DNA of 64,000 nucleotides from Treponema bryantii (GTDB taxonomy: Bacteria; Spirochaetota; Spirochaetia; Treponematales; Treponemataceae), in contig NZ_FOFU01000005.1 in NCBI RefSeq assembly GCF_900111035.1, forward strand, positions 122,506 to 186,505, read 5' to 3'. Both the position numbers and the translations under genes were made by a program. Below are positions 50,823 through 59,560 of this stretch, one piece after another (position 1 is the stretch's first letter; every line of letters begins with the position of its first letter). Under the pieces are notes generated by a model. That model saw nothing but the letters and a program-made list of their open reading frames with translations. It made no database searches and was not told the origin of the DNA.

Positions 50823-51509
50823 ATGGAAAATTACAAGAAAGAATTTATTGATTTTATGGTGCGCTGCGAAGTGCTTAAGTTCGGGTCGTTCACTTTGAAG
50901 AGTGGAAGACAGTCACCTTTCTTTATGAATGCGGGTGGTTATGTGACCGGCGGGCAGCTTGCACAGCTTGGAAAATATTATGCTCAGGCAATTCATGACA
51001 ATTTTGGTGATGACATTGATGTCTTCTTTGGTCCGGCTTACAAGGGTATTCCTCTTGCAGTTGTGACTGCCGTTGCCTACAGCGAGCTTTATGGAAAAGA
51101 AATTAAATACTGCTGTGACCGCAAGGAAGAGAAGGATCACGGTGCAGATAAAGGCGCAATCCTCGGTTATAAGATTAAGGATGGTGACCGCGTTGTAATT
51201 ATTGAAGACGTTACAACATCAGGAAAATCTATTGAAGAGGTTTATCCGAAAATTAAGGCTCTCGAAACAACTTCGGGTAGCATCAAAATTGTTGGTGAAA
51301 TCGTAAGTCTTAACCGCGAAGAGCGTGCTCCAGACAGCGAGAAATCTGCTCTCGAAGTGATTACAGAAAAGTATGGCTTCCCTGCACGCGCTATTGTTTC
51401 TATGAGCGATGTTGTTGATGCGCTTTATACAAACGGTGATAAGAAAGTCATTACTGATGAAATTAAGAAAGAACTTGATTCATATTATTCGCAGTGGGGC
51501 TGCAAATAA
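50823..51509 (+). CDS. pyrE: Orotate phosphoribosyltransferase
   Basis: Converts orotate + PRPP to OMP, the step before PyrF. 228 residues. GSFTLKSGRQSPFFMNAGGY (orotate loop), FGPAYKGIPLA, the flexible RKEEKDHGADKGAILGY loop and the PRPP-binding VVIIEDVTTSGKSIEE are all present. No Shine-Dalgarno precedes the ATG and the -10 lies 7 nt upstream, so the mRNA is probably leaderless. The next gene, for a binding protein, starts directly on the base after the stop. Confidence 0.96.
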   Translation: MENYKKEFIDFMVRCEVLKFGSFTLKSGRQSPFFMNAGGYVTGGQLAQLGKYYAQAIHDNFGDDIDVFFGPAYKGIPLAVVTAVAYSELYGKEIKYCCDRKEEKDHGADKGAILGYKIKDGDRVVIIEDVTTSGKSIEEVYPKIKALETTSGSIKIVGEIVSLNREERAPDSEKSALEVITEKYGFPARAIVSMSDVVDALYTNGDKKVITDEIKKELDSYYSQWGCK

Positions 51510-52355
51510 ATGAATAAAAAAAGAATCTTTACATTATTTTTATTTATCAGTTTAATCTCTGCGTTATATGCACGTAAGCCAAAGACTGCTGAATCTCGAT
51601 ATCCAAAATTGATTGTTGCTCTGTCGCCAAGCGCAGCAGAAATACTTTTTACAATTGGTGCCGGAGACCAGGTTTCTGCAGTTAGTGAGTTTACTGATTT
51701 TCCTGCTGAAGCAAAAGCAAAGCCTGTTGTCGGCGGATTTGACGGAAAAACTCTAAGCATAGAAACTATCATGTCTTTTAAGCCGGATCTCGTTTATCTT
51801 ACAGAGGGCATGCACAACTTTTTGATTTCGACTTTAGAGAGTAATGGTATTGCTTATTACGTTTCTAAGGGCGAATCTATTGCTTCTGTAGAAAAAGAGA
51901 TTATCGAGGTTGGTAAAATTACCGGTCATGAAAAAGAGGCTGCAAAAGTTGTAGATGATATGGAGAAAAAACTGAAGAAGGCTGCTGGTGCTGCAAATAA
52001 GGATGGACCGATAAAGGTTTACTGGGAAGTCTGGAACGCGCCTTATATGTCTGCAGGTTCAACTTCGTTTATAAATGATGTAATTAAGGCTGCTGGCGGT
52101 GAAAATATTTTTGCTGATTTATCTGATGCATATCCAATGGTCAGTGAGGAAACAATTATTGCCCGCGAGCCTGCTGTAATTCTTATTCCTGCAAGTACTG
52201 GTCTGGAATCTTCTGCAGTGGGCTTGCGCAATGGCTGGGCAGATATTCCGGCAGTGAAGGGTGGACGTGTTTTTGTTGTAGATGATAATGTGTACACAAG
52301 ACCAGGTCCACGTGTTGCAGATGTGGTTCTTGAACTTTCTGATTTGTTGAAGTAA
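51510..52355 (+). CDS. Periplasmic binding protein of cobalamin/iron-type ABC importer (BtuF-like)
   Basis: 281 residues. Signal peptide KKRIFTLFLFISLISALYA. The mature protein has the helical-backbone type III fold signature: IVALSPSAAEILFTIGAGDQ, VVGGFDGKTLSIETIMSFKP, PDLVYLTEG, a long linking helix, VYWEVWNAPYMSAG, and DNVYTRPGPRVADVVLELSD. It is followed immediately by the FecCD-type permease and ATPase genes. Cobalamin is a reasonable guess as ligand because of the neighbouring MetH reactivation gene; haem or ferric siderophore is the alternative. I saw no cobalamin riboswitch upstream, and the ATG abuts the pyrE stop (TAA-ATG), indicating co-transcription. Confidence 0.85.
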   Translation: MNKKRIFTLFLFISLISALYARKPKTAESRYPKLIVALSPSAAEILFTIGAGDQVSAVSEFTDFPAEAKAKPVVGGFDGKTLSIETIMSFKPDLVYLTEGMHNFLISTLESNGIAYYVSKGESIASVEKEIIEVGKITGHEKEAAKVVDDMEKKLKKAAGAANKDGPIKVYWEVWNAPYMSAGSTSFINDVIKAAGGENIFADLSDAYPMVSEETIIAREPAVILIPASTGLESSAVGLRNGWADIPAVKGGRVFVVDDNVYTRPGPRVADVVLELSDLLK

Positions 52356-53359
52356 TGAAAAGAAAATCCCTGTGCTGGAAAATACTGTCATCAGTTCTCC
52401 TTATTATTTCTGTGATTCTAGCTCTTATGCTCGGTGCAGAAAAGGTGAGCCTTGCGGCAGTTTTTGGTCAGGGAGATAAATTTGAAAATATCATTTTATG
52501 GCAGCTGCGACTTCCTCGTGTGCTGCTTGTTTTTTTAACAGGCCTTCTGCTTGGTGGAAGTGGTGCGGTATTCCAGTTATTTTTCCGTAATCCACTGGCT
52601 GAGCCGGGAATTATGGGAATCAGTTCCGGGGCTACACTAGGGGCGGTGATTGCAAGCATTGTGCCGGGAATTATGGCTCTTACTGGAAAAGGTGGAGTTG
52701 GGGCTTATATTTCACCGGTGAATCTTTGTGCTTTTGCGGGAGCCCTTGTTGCTGGACTTTTTGTGACCTCACTTGCATTCAGTCGGGGTGGAAGGTCATC
52801 TTCAGTAATGCTGCTGCTTTGCGGTACGGCGCTTGGAACATTGTATTCTTCTTTAAGTTCCATGCTGCTTCTTACCTGCAACAAAGAACTTCATTCTATT
52901 TATACCTGGATTCTTGGAAGTTTTAACGGACGTGGTTGGAACGAACTGCTGTTCATCCTGTTGCCTTCTGTAGTTTCTATAATTCTTATGTTTGTTGTGT
53001 CGCGCCCGCTCGACTTACTTACCGGAGGCGAGAAATCAGCAGCCGCGCTCGGAGTGGAAGTAGACAGACTCCGTGTTCTTGTATTACTTTGCGGAGCTCT
53101 TGCTGTTAGTGCTGCAGTGTGTGCTGGAGGAACTATCGGTTTTGTTGGGCTTATTGCTCCTCATATTGTCCGGAAGTTTCTTGGGCCTAAGGCACGTACT
53201 CTGGTTCCTTTCAGTATGATTTTTGGTGCAGCATTACTGCTGCTTTCTGATACTCTGGCTCGTGTGATTATTGCACCGGGTGAGCTTCCTGCCGGAATTA
53301 TTACATCAATTCTCGGTGTGCCATTCTTCCTGGCATTGTGTCTTGGAGGAAGAAAATGA
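52355..53359 (+). CDS. FecCD/BtuC-family permease
   Basis: 334 residues with about ten hydrophobic helices, the normal count. Typical stretches are LRLPRVLLVFLTGLLLGGSG, FRNPLAEPGIMGISSGATLG, TIGFVGLIAPHIVRKFLGPK and SDTLARVIIAPGELPAGIIT. It starts on the last base of the binding-protein stop codon and overlaps the ATPase gene by 4 bp (ATGA). Inner-membrane channel of the importer. Confidence 0.93.
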   Translation: MKRKSLCWKILSSVLLIISVILALMLGAEKVSLAAVFGQGDKFENIILWQLRLPRVLLVFLTGLLLGGSGAVFQLFFRNPLAEPGIMGISSGATLGAVIASIVPGIMALTGKGGVGAYISPVNLCAFAGALVAGLFVTSLAFSRGGRSSSVMLLLCGTALGTLYSSLSSMLLLTCNKELHSIYTWILGSFNGRGWNELLFILLPSVVSIILMFVVSRPLDLLTGGEKSAAALGVEVDRLRVLVLLCGALAVSAAVCAGGTIGFVGLIAPHIVRKFLGPKARTLVPFSMIFGAALLLLSDTLARVIIAPGELPAGIITSILGVPFFLALCLGGRK

Positions 53360-54144
53360 GTGAGAACTTTGAAATTAAAAATCTTTCGGCCAGTTATGGT
53401 GACAAAGAAGTTTTAAGGGATATAAATTTTTTGTTACAGCAGGGTGAGTTTGTCTGTCTTTGTGGACCAAATGGTGCGGGGAAATCGACTCTGCTTAGCG
53501 TGATGGCGGGTGTGAAGGATTCGGCCTTAAAAGTAAAAGGGGAAATAAAGTGGGTTAATTCAGATAACCAGAGCGTAGCTGAAGTCTCAAAACTGTCTCG
53601 CCGTGAATGTGCTCGTATTATTGCCTATATGCAGCAGAACGAATACTCGGAGTGGGATTTTAAGGTTCGTGATTATGTACTTCAGGGTCGGTATGTATAT
53701 ACTCGAAGCGGGCATTATTCCGCCGCGGATTATAAAATTGCCGATGGTGTTCTTGCGGACCTTGGTCTTTCTCTGTTTACAGACCGGTACATTCACAGCC
53801 TTTCCGGCGGTGAGTTCCAGAAGGTCCGCCTTGCTCGTGCACTTGCTCAGACTCCGAAGTTTCTTCTTCTCGACGAACCGGCCGCAAACCTCGACTATGT
53901 TTACGAGCCGCATCTTATGCAGCTGCTTCGCGCCACCGCCCATTCCAAAAATCTCGGAGTTCTCGCGGCCGTCCACGACATCAACTTAGCTGCTCGTTTT
54001 TCCGACAGAATCATTCTGCTTCCTCCAAAAAAATCCGTGCTTTCCGGCGCTCCATCTGATATAATGAATACAGAGAATTTAAAGTATACATTTGGAGTTG
54101 ATTTCGAATGCAAAGAAATAAAGTCTTTTCAATCATTACAATAG
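53356..54144 (+). CDS. ABC importer ATPase (BtuD/FecE-like)
   Basis: 262 residues from ATG 53356, chosen because GGAGG lies 6 nt upstream; a GTG at 53338 would be internal to the permease. Walker A CGPNGAGKSTLL, Q-loop MQQNEYSEWD, signature LSGGEFQKVRLARALAQ, Walker B FLLLDEPAANLD, switch His in AAVHDIN. Completes the importer operon. Codons in its last third are noticeably more GC-rich (TCTCGACGAACCGGCCGC) than in the first part. The 3' end overlaps the next gene by 37 bp. Confidence 0.94.
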   Translation: MSENFEIKNLSASYGDKEVLRDINFLLQQGEFVCLCGPNGAGKSTLLSVMAGVKDSALKVKGEIKWVNSDNQSVAEVSKLSRRECARIIAYMQQNEYSEWDFKVRDYVLQGRYVYTRSGHYSAADYKIADGVLADLGLSLFTDRYIHSLSGGEFQKVRLARALAQTPKFLLLDEPAANLDYVYEPHLMQLLRATAHSKNLGVLAAVHDINLAARFSDRIILLPPKKSVLSGAPSDIMNTENLKYTFGVDFECKEIKSFQSLQ

Positions 54145-54968
54145 CTTGTTTTTGTTCAATTCTTCTTATTCCAATTGGACTTTCCCTCATGTGGTTTCAG
54201 ACATCCTGGAAGAAAAAGCGTAAAATAATTATTACTGCAGCAGGCTCTCTTTTGTATGTTGCGATTGTTGCTTTTGTACTTCTTCTCGAACCTTCTTATA
54301 ACACTGGCGGAGTTTCTCTTCCGTTTAAATATTCTGGTGGTGAAACAGCTTATGATGCTCCTGCAACTCCAGGTCGTCCATCAAAAAAAGAAAAGAAAGT
54401 ATCTCCTGCTTCAGATAAAAAACAGAAATCAGATTCAGAAAAATCAGAGCCTGAAGAAGAACGTGTTCCGCGTTCTGTAAAGAAACAGAGTGGTCGTACA
54501 CTTGGCCGCGGTTTCTATTTCTTTCTGTTTTTCGTAATTGTAATGATCTTGATTTTATGGCGTAATTTCCGTTCAGCTGGAAAGAAAGAAGATTATGAAA
54601 ATCCTTATGTAGATACAAATCTTTACAAGCTGCCATTAACAGATGATTCAAAAATGCCGCTTGTTCACTTTCTGCGTCTAAAGGCAAATCAGGGTGAAAA
54701 AATTCTGTATGCAACTGAAACTGTTCAAAAGGATAATGAAGGGGATTTTGTTGTTACTGATCAGCGTGTGGTAATCTTTTCAAAAACTGGCACTTCAGAG
54801 ATTCCAATCTCTGCTCTTACTGCCGTGCTGTCAATTTCCAACAGTGTTATGCAACTTACTTCCAGCTCTCCGACGGAACAGAAATATTATATCTTCCTGC
54901 CGGAAAGCCAGATGAAGTTTGCTCTGGCAATTGTACGCTGGGTATATGGACGCCAGAGTCAGAATTAG
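54108..54968 (+). CDS. Two-segment membrane protein with C-terminal PH-like domain
   Basis: 286 residues; no named family recognised. Two N-terminal helices (~8-30 and 40-60) are followed by a charged disordered linker (~80-125; KKEKKVSPASDKKQKSDSEK), another helix (~130-155, GFYFFLFFVIVMILILW) and a C-terminal domain (~185-286). In that domain, GEKILYATETVQKDNEGDFVVTDQRVVIFS resembles the start of bacterial PH-like domains. The start lies inside the ATPase gene, with GGAGTTG upstream. Its overlap with the importer operon may be incidental; a role in transport is not indicated. Confidence 0.6.
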   Translation: MQRNKVFSIITIACFCSILLIPIGLSLMWFQTSWKKKRKIIITAAGSLLYVAIVAFVLLLEPSYNTGGVSLPFKYSGGETAYDAPATPGRPSKKEKKVSPASDKKQKSDSEKSEPEEERVPRSVKKQSGRTLGRGFYFFLFFVIVMILILWRNFRSAGKKEDYENPYVDTNLYKLPLTDDSKMPLVHFLRLKANQGEKILYATETVQKDNEGDFVVTDQRVVIFSKTGTSEIPISALTAVLSISNSVMQLTSSSPTEQKYYIFLPESQMKFALAIVRWVYGRQSQN

Positions 54969-55276
54969 CACTTTTTGAGTGCAGCTGAATAAGCGCGGTC
55001 TTCCGGCTGTTCTGCCTCGCGGTAGAGTATTGCTGTAAATCCGATAATTCGGACAAGTGTAGCATTACATTTTTCACAGGTTTCTGCTGTGAGTTCTTTT
55101 ACTTCGTCTTTATATTCGTTGAACTTTACTTTGATGAGTTCATGAGAAGCAAGAGAATTGTCTACCATCTGAATAACACCCTCTGTAACTCCGGCGCCAC
55201 CAACAATTACAACCGGCTGAAGGTCATGTGCTTCTTTTTCGAGATATTTTCTCTGTTTACTGGTTAATTCAATCAT
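54965..55276 (-). CDS. yhbY: RNA-binding protein YhbY (CRM domain)
   Basis: 103 residues from ATG 55276, where the usual opening IELTSKQRKYLEKEAHDLQP begins; a longer frame to 55312 would enter the HD gene. The CRM-domain motif is VVIVGGAGVTEGVI (usually GKxGLT/VT), then LIKVKF and ATLVRIIGFTAILYRE. Known members bind the large ribosomal subunit precursor. The ribosome site is weak (AGAG). Its stop overlaps the convergent PH-like protein gene by 4 bp. Confidence 0.88.
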   Translation of the reverse strand: MIELTSKQRKYLEKEAHDLQPVVIVGGAGVTEGVIQMVDNSLASHELIKVKFNEYKDEVKELTAETCEKCNATLVRIIGFTAILYREAEQPEDRAYSAALKKC

Positions 55277-55293
55277 GTGCTCTATTTTAGTGA

Positions 55294-56403
55294 TTAAACG
55301 AGCTTCACGCAACCATACGGAGTGTCGCTGTAGGTTTTGAAGTCTTCGATAATGCGGTGGGCTTTTTCTGAGACCTCAGAGAGACGATGCCCATTAACGA
55401 GAGGGTTTATATATCTCTGCTTTACCTTCAGGTTGATACAGAAATATTCTTTTTCATCCATCGGCTCTTCGGTATGCTCAATAGACGTCATGGTGCGGAA
55501 TGTTTTATATAAGCGAGGTAATAAAGTGGTTTCGGTACATCCTCTGCGCGGACTCTCAACCACCGAGTCCAGCCTCTCCATTACTTCCTTTTCACTCAGT
55601 GTCATAAAATCTTCTTCACTAAGAACACCTTCTTTTTCTGCAAGGTTCATAATCTGGCCCAGAAGGTGAAGTGCAAGTTTGTTTTCATTCAACTGAAGAA
55701 TATGACCTATCATACAAAAGTGTTCGCAATAAAGTTCTGCAATTTCAACATGCTGAAAGCCAAGTTCATCCTGTCCATCTTCATTTTTCAGAATTATCAG
55801 ATCATTATAACAGCGGCGGATTTCATCCATTGTCCAGCTTCCATCCAGAGCCATTCCGGAAGGAAACATATATTCAAGGCGGTCTGCACTGAGCTGCGGA
55901 ATCTCGTTATCGGCTATCGGGTAAATATGATAATCTTCAACCTGAGCGGGAGTCAGATCATCTTCTGCAAGTAGGCGGTCCAATTCTGCGTCTCCGCGGA
56001 TTATTTGTGCGGTTGGTTCTTCAGTCGCAGTCTGTGTCAGCATATCTCCCTTACGAAAATCAGATACATGAGAAAAAACTGGTGTTGAAATATCGTGCAA
56101 AAGTCCTGCTATAGTCTGGGCCTTATCATGTGTAAAATGCCAGACAATCAGTGCAACACCTTTGCTATGGTCGAGGCGCGAATAAAAAAATCGGTTTCTG
56201 TAAAGAGGTGTCCAGTCGGTTCCGCAAAGCAGACCAACTCCAGCCAGACGCTGCATAACCGGTAATTTTATATAGCAGTCTAAAAAATCAGGATAATCAG
56301 ATTTTGGGCAGAGGATTTCAAAATATTCGGAAATATCATATTTGACTGGGGCATGCTGTTTCAGCATTGTATCCCAGTCGTATTGTGCGTAGTAATTACG
56401 CAT
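55294..56403 (-). CDS. HD-domain phosphohydrolase
   Basis: 369 residues. HD superfamily motifs: R76-x-DH (FFYSRLDHSKG), His90 region, and GLLHDISTPVFSH with the catalytic H103-D104, followed by a distal Asp in ADRLEYMFPSG. It resembles deoxynucleoside-triphosphate triphosphohydrolase-type HD enzymes more than HD-GYP proteins. Substrate unknown. It is between mscS (8-bp overlap upstream) and yhbY on the minus strand, so probably part of an mscS-HD-yhbY operon. Confidence 0.75.
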   Translation of the reverse strand: MRNYYAQYDWDTMLKQHAPVKYDISEYFEILCPKSDYPDFLDCYIKLPVMQRLAGVGLLCGTDWTPLYRNRFFYSRLDHSKGVALIVWHFTHDKAQTIAGLLHDISTPVFSHVSDFRKGDMLTQTATEEPTAQIIRGDAELDRLLAEDDLTPAQVEDYHIYPIADNEIPQLSADRLEYMFPSGMALDGSWTMDEIRRCYNDLIILKNEDGQDELGFQHVEIAELYCEHFCMIGHILQLNENKLALHLLGQIMNLAEKEGVLSEEDFMTLSEKEVMERLDSVVESPRRGCTETTLLPRLYKTFRTMTSIEHTEEPMDEKEYFCINLKVKQRYINPLVNGHRLSEVSEKAHRIIEDFKTYSDTPYGCVKLV

Positions 56404-57271
56404 TTTTAATCTTTACATCAAGCTGGTTGAATGGAATAGAAATTCCTGCTTCATCCAGTACTTTTTTGATTGCAATGTGGATGTCATTTCTTGTCTGAAG
56501 GAAATCAGCAGGTTTAAACCAGACTGCAACAACAAGATTTATACTGCTTGAATCAAAACCGTCAAACCAGACTGTTGGTTCCGGGTCCTTCAAAACTGTA
56601 GGGCAGAGCGCAGGAGCCTTTTTTAAGGTTTCAATTGCGAGATTCATATCAGTTGAATAATCAACGCCAACCTTTACTGTCCAGCGGCGCTTATTGTGAT
56701 ATGAGTTATTTGTAAGATTGCTGTTGATAATTGTAGAGTTCGGAATACGAACCATCTGATTATCAAAGGTATGAACACGGATAGAAAGAAGTTTTACTTC
56801 ATCAACAATACCGGTTACATCACCAACAATGATTGTATCTCCAACGTGGATGGAACCTTCTGTCAAAACGAAAAGTCCGCTGATAAGATTGCTTACTGAA
56901 GTCTGTGCAGCAAAACCGATTGCAACTCCGGCAATTCCTGCAGCTCCCCAGATGGCTTTAAGATTGATTCCGAAAAGTCCGAGTACATAAAGTACAATGA
57001 CTACATAACATATATAACGAAGGAATTTAACGACTATTGCTGCTCTCTGAGCCGGGAGTTTTGATTCCGGAACACGGCGGATAGCCTTGGCTATGAGACG
57101 GAATGCCAGCCATATTATGAAAAGAATCAGAAGGCTTCCTATCAATCTAAAAAGATTTTCCCATGTAAGAAAAGTCTTTATCCAGCTGAAAAACGATGTA
57201 GTTTTATCAAAGAAAATATCATTAGCAGCATTACTTGCAGCTTCACCAATAGAATTGATTTTTTCGTTCAT
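56396..57271 (-). CDS. mscS: Small-conductance mechanosensitive channel (MscS family)
   Basis: 291 residues, normal for MscS. Three TM segments (~30-55, 70-95, 98-128); the pore helix is LKAIWGAAGIAGVAIGFAAQ, followed by TSVSNLISGLFVLTEGSIHVGD and IVDEVKLLSIRVHTFDNQMV of the beta domain, then the alpha/beta C-terminal domain. It opens under membrane tension to relieve hypo-osmotic shock. First gene of the minus-strand set. Its 3' end overlaps the HD hydrolase start by 8 bp. Confidence 0.94.
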   Translation of the reverse strand: MNEKINSIGEAASNAANDIFFDKTTSFFSWIKTFLTWENLFRLIGSLLILFIIWLAFRLIAKAIRRVPESKLPAQRAAIVVKFLRYICYVVIVLYVLGLFGINLKAIWGAAGIAGVAIGFAAQTSVSNLISGLFVLTEGSIHVGDTIIVGDVTGIVDEVKLLSIRVHTFDNQMVRIPNSTIINSNLTNNSYHNKRRWTVKVGVDYSTDMNLAIETLKKAPALCPTVLKDPEPTVWFDGFDSSSINLVVAVWFKPADFLQTRNDIHIAIKKVLDEAGISIPFNQLDVKIKNA

Positions 57272-57316
57272 TTCTAAAATGTACCGCTGATTCCTGATGA
57301 TTTCAAGTGTTACGAT

Positions 57317-57334
57317 GGTTGAGCCTGTCGAAAC
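57317..57334. repeat. REP-like element between nth and mscS
   Basis: GGTTGAGCCTGTCGAAAC (reverse GTTTCGACAGGCTCAACC) matches a short palindrome-like sequence I know as dispersed in many bacterial genomes. Its multicopy nature here cannot be checked within the window. The 74-nt gap holds nothing else notable. Confidence 0.45.
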
Positions 57335-57345
57335 TAATGTAGACT

Positions 57346-57978
57346 TCAGCTGTTATGCTTACACAAATCCTTTATCAGACATTCTTCACAATTAGGAGTT
57401 CTTGCAGTACAGACGTAGCGCCCGTGCAGTAAAATCCAGTGATGAGCATCGTGCAGAAACTCTGGAGGTATTCTTTCAAGCAGACTTTTTTCTACAGTTT
57501 CCGGTGTATTTCCTTCGGCAAGTCCGATTTTTGGGGCAACCCTAAGCAGGTGCGTATCAACCGGCATTGTAGGTTCATGAAAAATTACATTCAAAACTAC
57601 ATTTGCAGTTTTACGTCCAACTCCCGGAAGTGTCATAAGTTCTTCGCGGGTTCCCGGCACTTTACTGTCAAAATCATCAATCAGCTTCTTAGAAAGACCC
57701 ATAACGTGTTTGGCTTTGTTTTTATAGAGTCCGATTGTTTTGATATAGGAAATGAGACCTTCTTCTCCAAGTGCAAGCATTTTTTCCGGAGTATCTGCTA
57801 CCTTAAACAAAGCAGCGGTCGCTTTGTTTACGCCTTTATCGGTTGCCTGTGCACTAAGAACTACAGCAACCAGCAGTGTAAATGGATTTACATAATCCAG
57901 TTCAGAGACTGGAGCAGGATTTGCCTTTTTCCAGCGCTTGAAAGCTTCTGTCATTTCCTCTTTTGAAAGCAATGTCAT
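57346..57978 (-). CDS. nth: Endonuclease III (base-excision repair)
   Basis: DNA glycosylase/AP lyase removing oxidised pyrimidines. 210 residues. LLVAVVLSAQATDKGVNKAT, helix-hairpin-helix LMTLPGVGRKTANVVLN with the catalytic Lys, the catalytic Asp in MPVDTHLLRVAPKIG, and the [4Fe-4S] Cys set C-x6-C-x2-C-x5-C (VCTARTPNCEECLIKDLC) all present. A TATTGT 7 nt before the ATG could be a -10 making another near-leaderless transcript, with weaker support than others here. Confidence 0.96.
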   Translation of the reverse strand: MTLLSKEEMTEAFKRWKKANPAPVSELDYVNPFTLLVAVVLSAQATDKGVNKATAALFKVADTPEKMLALGEEGLISYIKTIGLYKNKAKHVMGLSKKLIDDFDSKVPGTREELMTLPGVGRKTANVVLNVIFHEPTMPVDTHLLRVAPKIGLAEGNTPETVEKSLLERIPPEFLHDAHHWILLHGRYVCTARTPNCEECLIKDLCKHNS

Positions 57979-58068
57979 ATTTTCTACAATAATGAAAAAT
58001 CAACAATATTTAAATAAAAAACTCGTAAAAACATCATTATAAGTTATACTTTTCCTGGAGGAAAAAAG

Positions 58069-58266
58069 ATAGATAATTTTGATTCACTTGTAAAGGGAGA
58101 ATATAAAACTTATGATTTAGGACCTTTCCATGTAGGGGCTAAAAAGAATATCCCTATTCATGCTTACAACGTTAAAAATCAGCCTAAAAAAGAAGGAAAA
58201 TTTACTCCAGAAGGCCGAATGCTTCTGGAGTATGGTCAGACTATTACTGTGAAACCGCAGCCTTAA
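58069..58266 (+). CDS. Small 65-residue protein, apparent AUA start codon
   Basis: No ATG/GTG/TTG is found at the 5' end of this open frame. A strong GGAGG (58057-58061) lies 7 nt before ATA 58069, and TATACT (58045-58050) just upstream is a good -10. The peptide starts (I/M)[20 protein letters not shown], contains [15 protein letters not shown] and ends [11 protein letters not shown]. It is hydrophilic and without signal or TM. Codons look normal for this genome. An in-frame stop at 58015 bounds it. The last 23 bp overlap the convergent metK 3' end. No family recognised. Alternatives: a gene with a mutated start (ATG to ATA), or the remnant of a longer gene. Confidence 0.5.
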   Translation: MDNFDSLVKGEYKTYDLGPFHVGAKKNIPIHAYNVKNQPKKEGKFTPEGRMLLEYGQTITVKPQP

Positions 58267-59452
58267 GCTCGTCTACCTTGTCTGTATTTTCCCAAGGGAA
58301 GCCTTCGCGGCCAAAGTGTCCGTAAGATGCTGTCTTGCGGTAAATTGGCTGCTTAAGGTTCAGAGTCTTAATAATTCCTGCTGGTGTACAGTCAAATACC
58401 TTTTCTACAGCGGCTTCAATCTTGTTGCGGCTTACTTTTTCAGTACCGAATGTTTCAACCATGATAGAAACTGGGAATGGAACTCCGATTGCATAAGCAA
58501 GTTCTACCTCGGCGCGGTCTGCAAGTCCTGCTGCAACTACGTTCTTTGCAATGTAGCGTGCCATGTAAGCTGCTGATCGGTCTACCTTAGAAGGATCCTT
58601 TCCAGAGAAAGCTCCACCACCGTGGCGTCCCATTCCACCGTATGTATCTACGATGATTTTGCGTCCTGTAAGACCAGAGTCTCCATCAGGTCCGCCAATT
58701 ACAAATTTACCAGTTGGGTTGATAAAGTATTTTGTATCACCTTTAAGAAGTCCTGTTGGTTCAAGAACAGGCTTAATGATTTCTTCGATGATTGTCTTTT
58801 TGATTGTATCGTAATCTACATCAGGATTGTGCTGGTGAGAAACAACTACAGTGTCGATACGGCAAGGTTTGTTGTTTTCATCATATTCAATTGTTACCTG
58901 AGATTTTGCATCAGGACGGAGCCATGCAATTTTACCAGAGTGACGCAATTCATGAGCACGAAGAAGAATCTGATGAGAATAGTAAACTGGGGCAGGCATT
59001 AAAGCTGGAGTCTCGTTACAAGCGTAACCGAACATCATACCCTGGTCTCCGGCACCCTGCTGACCTTCATATTCAGCAAGACCTGTACCTACAACGCCCT
59101 GATTGATATCTGCGGACTGAGCATGAAGACGGTTCATGAAAATACAATTTGCACCATCAAGTCCTACTTCTGCATCGTTATAACCGATGTCGAGTGCAAC
59201 ACCGCGTGCAAGTTTTTCGATATTGCGGTTGAATTCCTTAATATCGATATCCTGCTTCTGGAAACCAATTTCTCCACCAACAAGCAAAAAGTCTGTTGTT
59301 GAGAATGTTTCGCATGCTACGTGTGCATTCGGGTCTAAAGAAAGACAGTAGTCGAGAACGGCATCAGAAACCTGATCACAAAGCTTATCTGGGTGACCTT
59401 CACCTACAGATTCAGATGTAAATAAATAATGATTGTTAGATAAGATAGACAT
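58244..59452 (-). CDS. metK: S-adenosylmethionine synthetase
   Basis: Makes SAM from methionine and ATP. 402 residues, slightly above the usual 380-395. [20 protein letters not shown] (ATP), GEQ-type [17 protein letters not shown], the [20 protein letters not shown] loop and [20 protein letters not shown] are all typical. AGGAG 6 nt before ATG. The leader carries a stem-loop at its 5' end. SAM is needed by the MetH reactivation protein encoded 7.5 kb away. Confidence 0.97.
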   Translation of the reverse strand: MSILSNNHYLFTSESVGEGHPDKLCDQVSDAVLDYCLSLDPNAHVACETFSTTDFLLVGGEIGFQKQDIDIKEFNRNIEKLARGVALDIGYNDAEVGLDGANCIFMNRLHAQSADINQGVVGTGLAEYEGQQGAGDQGMMFGYACNETPALMPAPVYYSHQILLRAHELRHSGKIAWLRPDAKSQVTIEYDENNKPCRIDTVVVSHQHNPDVDYDTIKKTIIEEIIKPVLEPTGLLKGDTKYFINPTGKFVIGGPDGDSGLTGRKIIVDTYGGMGRHGGGAFSGKDPSKVDRSAAYMARYIAKNVVAAGLADRAEVELAYAIGVPFPVSIMVETFGTEKVSRNKIEAAVEKVFDCTPAGIIKTLNLKQPIYRKTASYGHFGREGFPWENTDKVDELKAAVSQ

Positions 59453-59498
59453 ATACGTCTCCTATTTAGCAAGAATTTTTCCTCTCATACGAGAAGAA

Positions 59499-59542
59499 TT
59501 CCGCCCTGCAATTTGGATAAATCGGCGGAAACGACGATTATA
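59499..59542 (-). promoter_or_regulatory. metK promoter and 5'-terminal stem-loop
   Basis: Minus-strand TATAAT at 59542-59537 puts the transcript start near 59530. Exactly there a TTCCGCC/GGCGGAA stem (59530-59524 with 59505-59499, 18-nt loop) begins the ~78-nt leader. A second weak hairpin (CTTCTC-GTAT-GAGAGG) follows at about 59495-59480. It may stabilise the mRNA or be a small regulatory RNA; it is too small for a SAM-I riboswitch. Confidence 0.5.
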
Positions 59543-59560
59543 AAATTTACATATTAACTA

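Noticed and set aside
50785..51520. Cobalamin riboswitch controlling the BtuFCD-like genes
   Set aside because: The binding-protein ATG abuts the pyrE stop and pyrE has no leader, so there is no room for one.
59453..59530. SAM-I riboswitch before metK
   Set aside because: The leader is about 78 nt and lacks the four-helix layout; only simple hairpins are visible.
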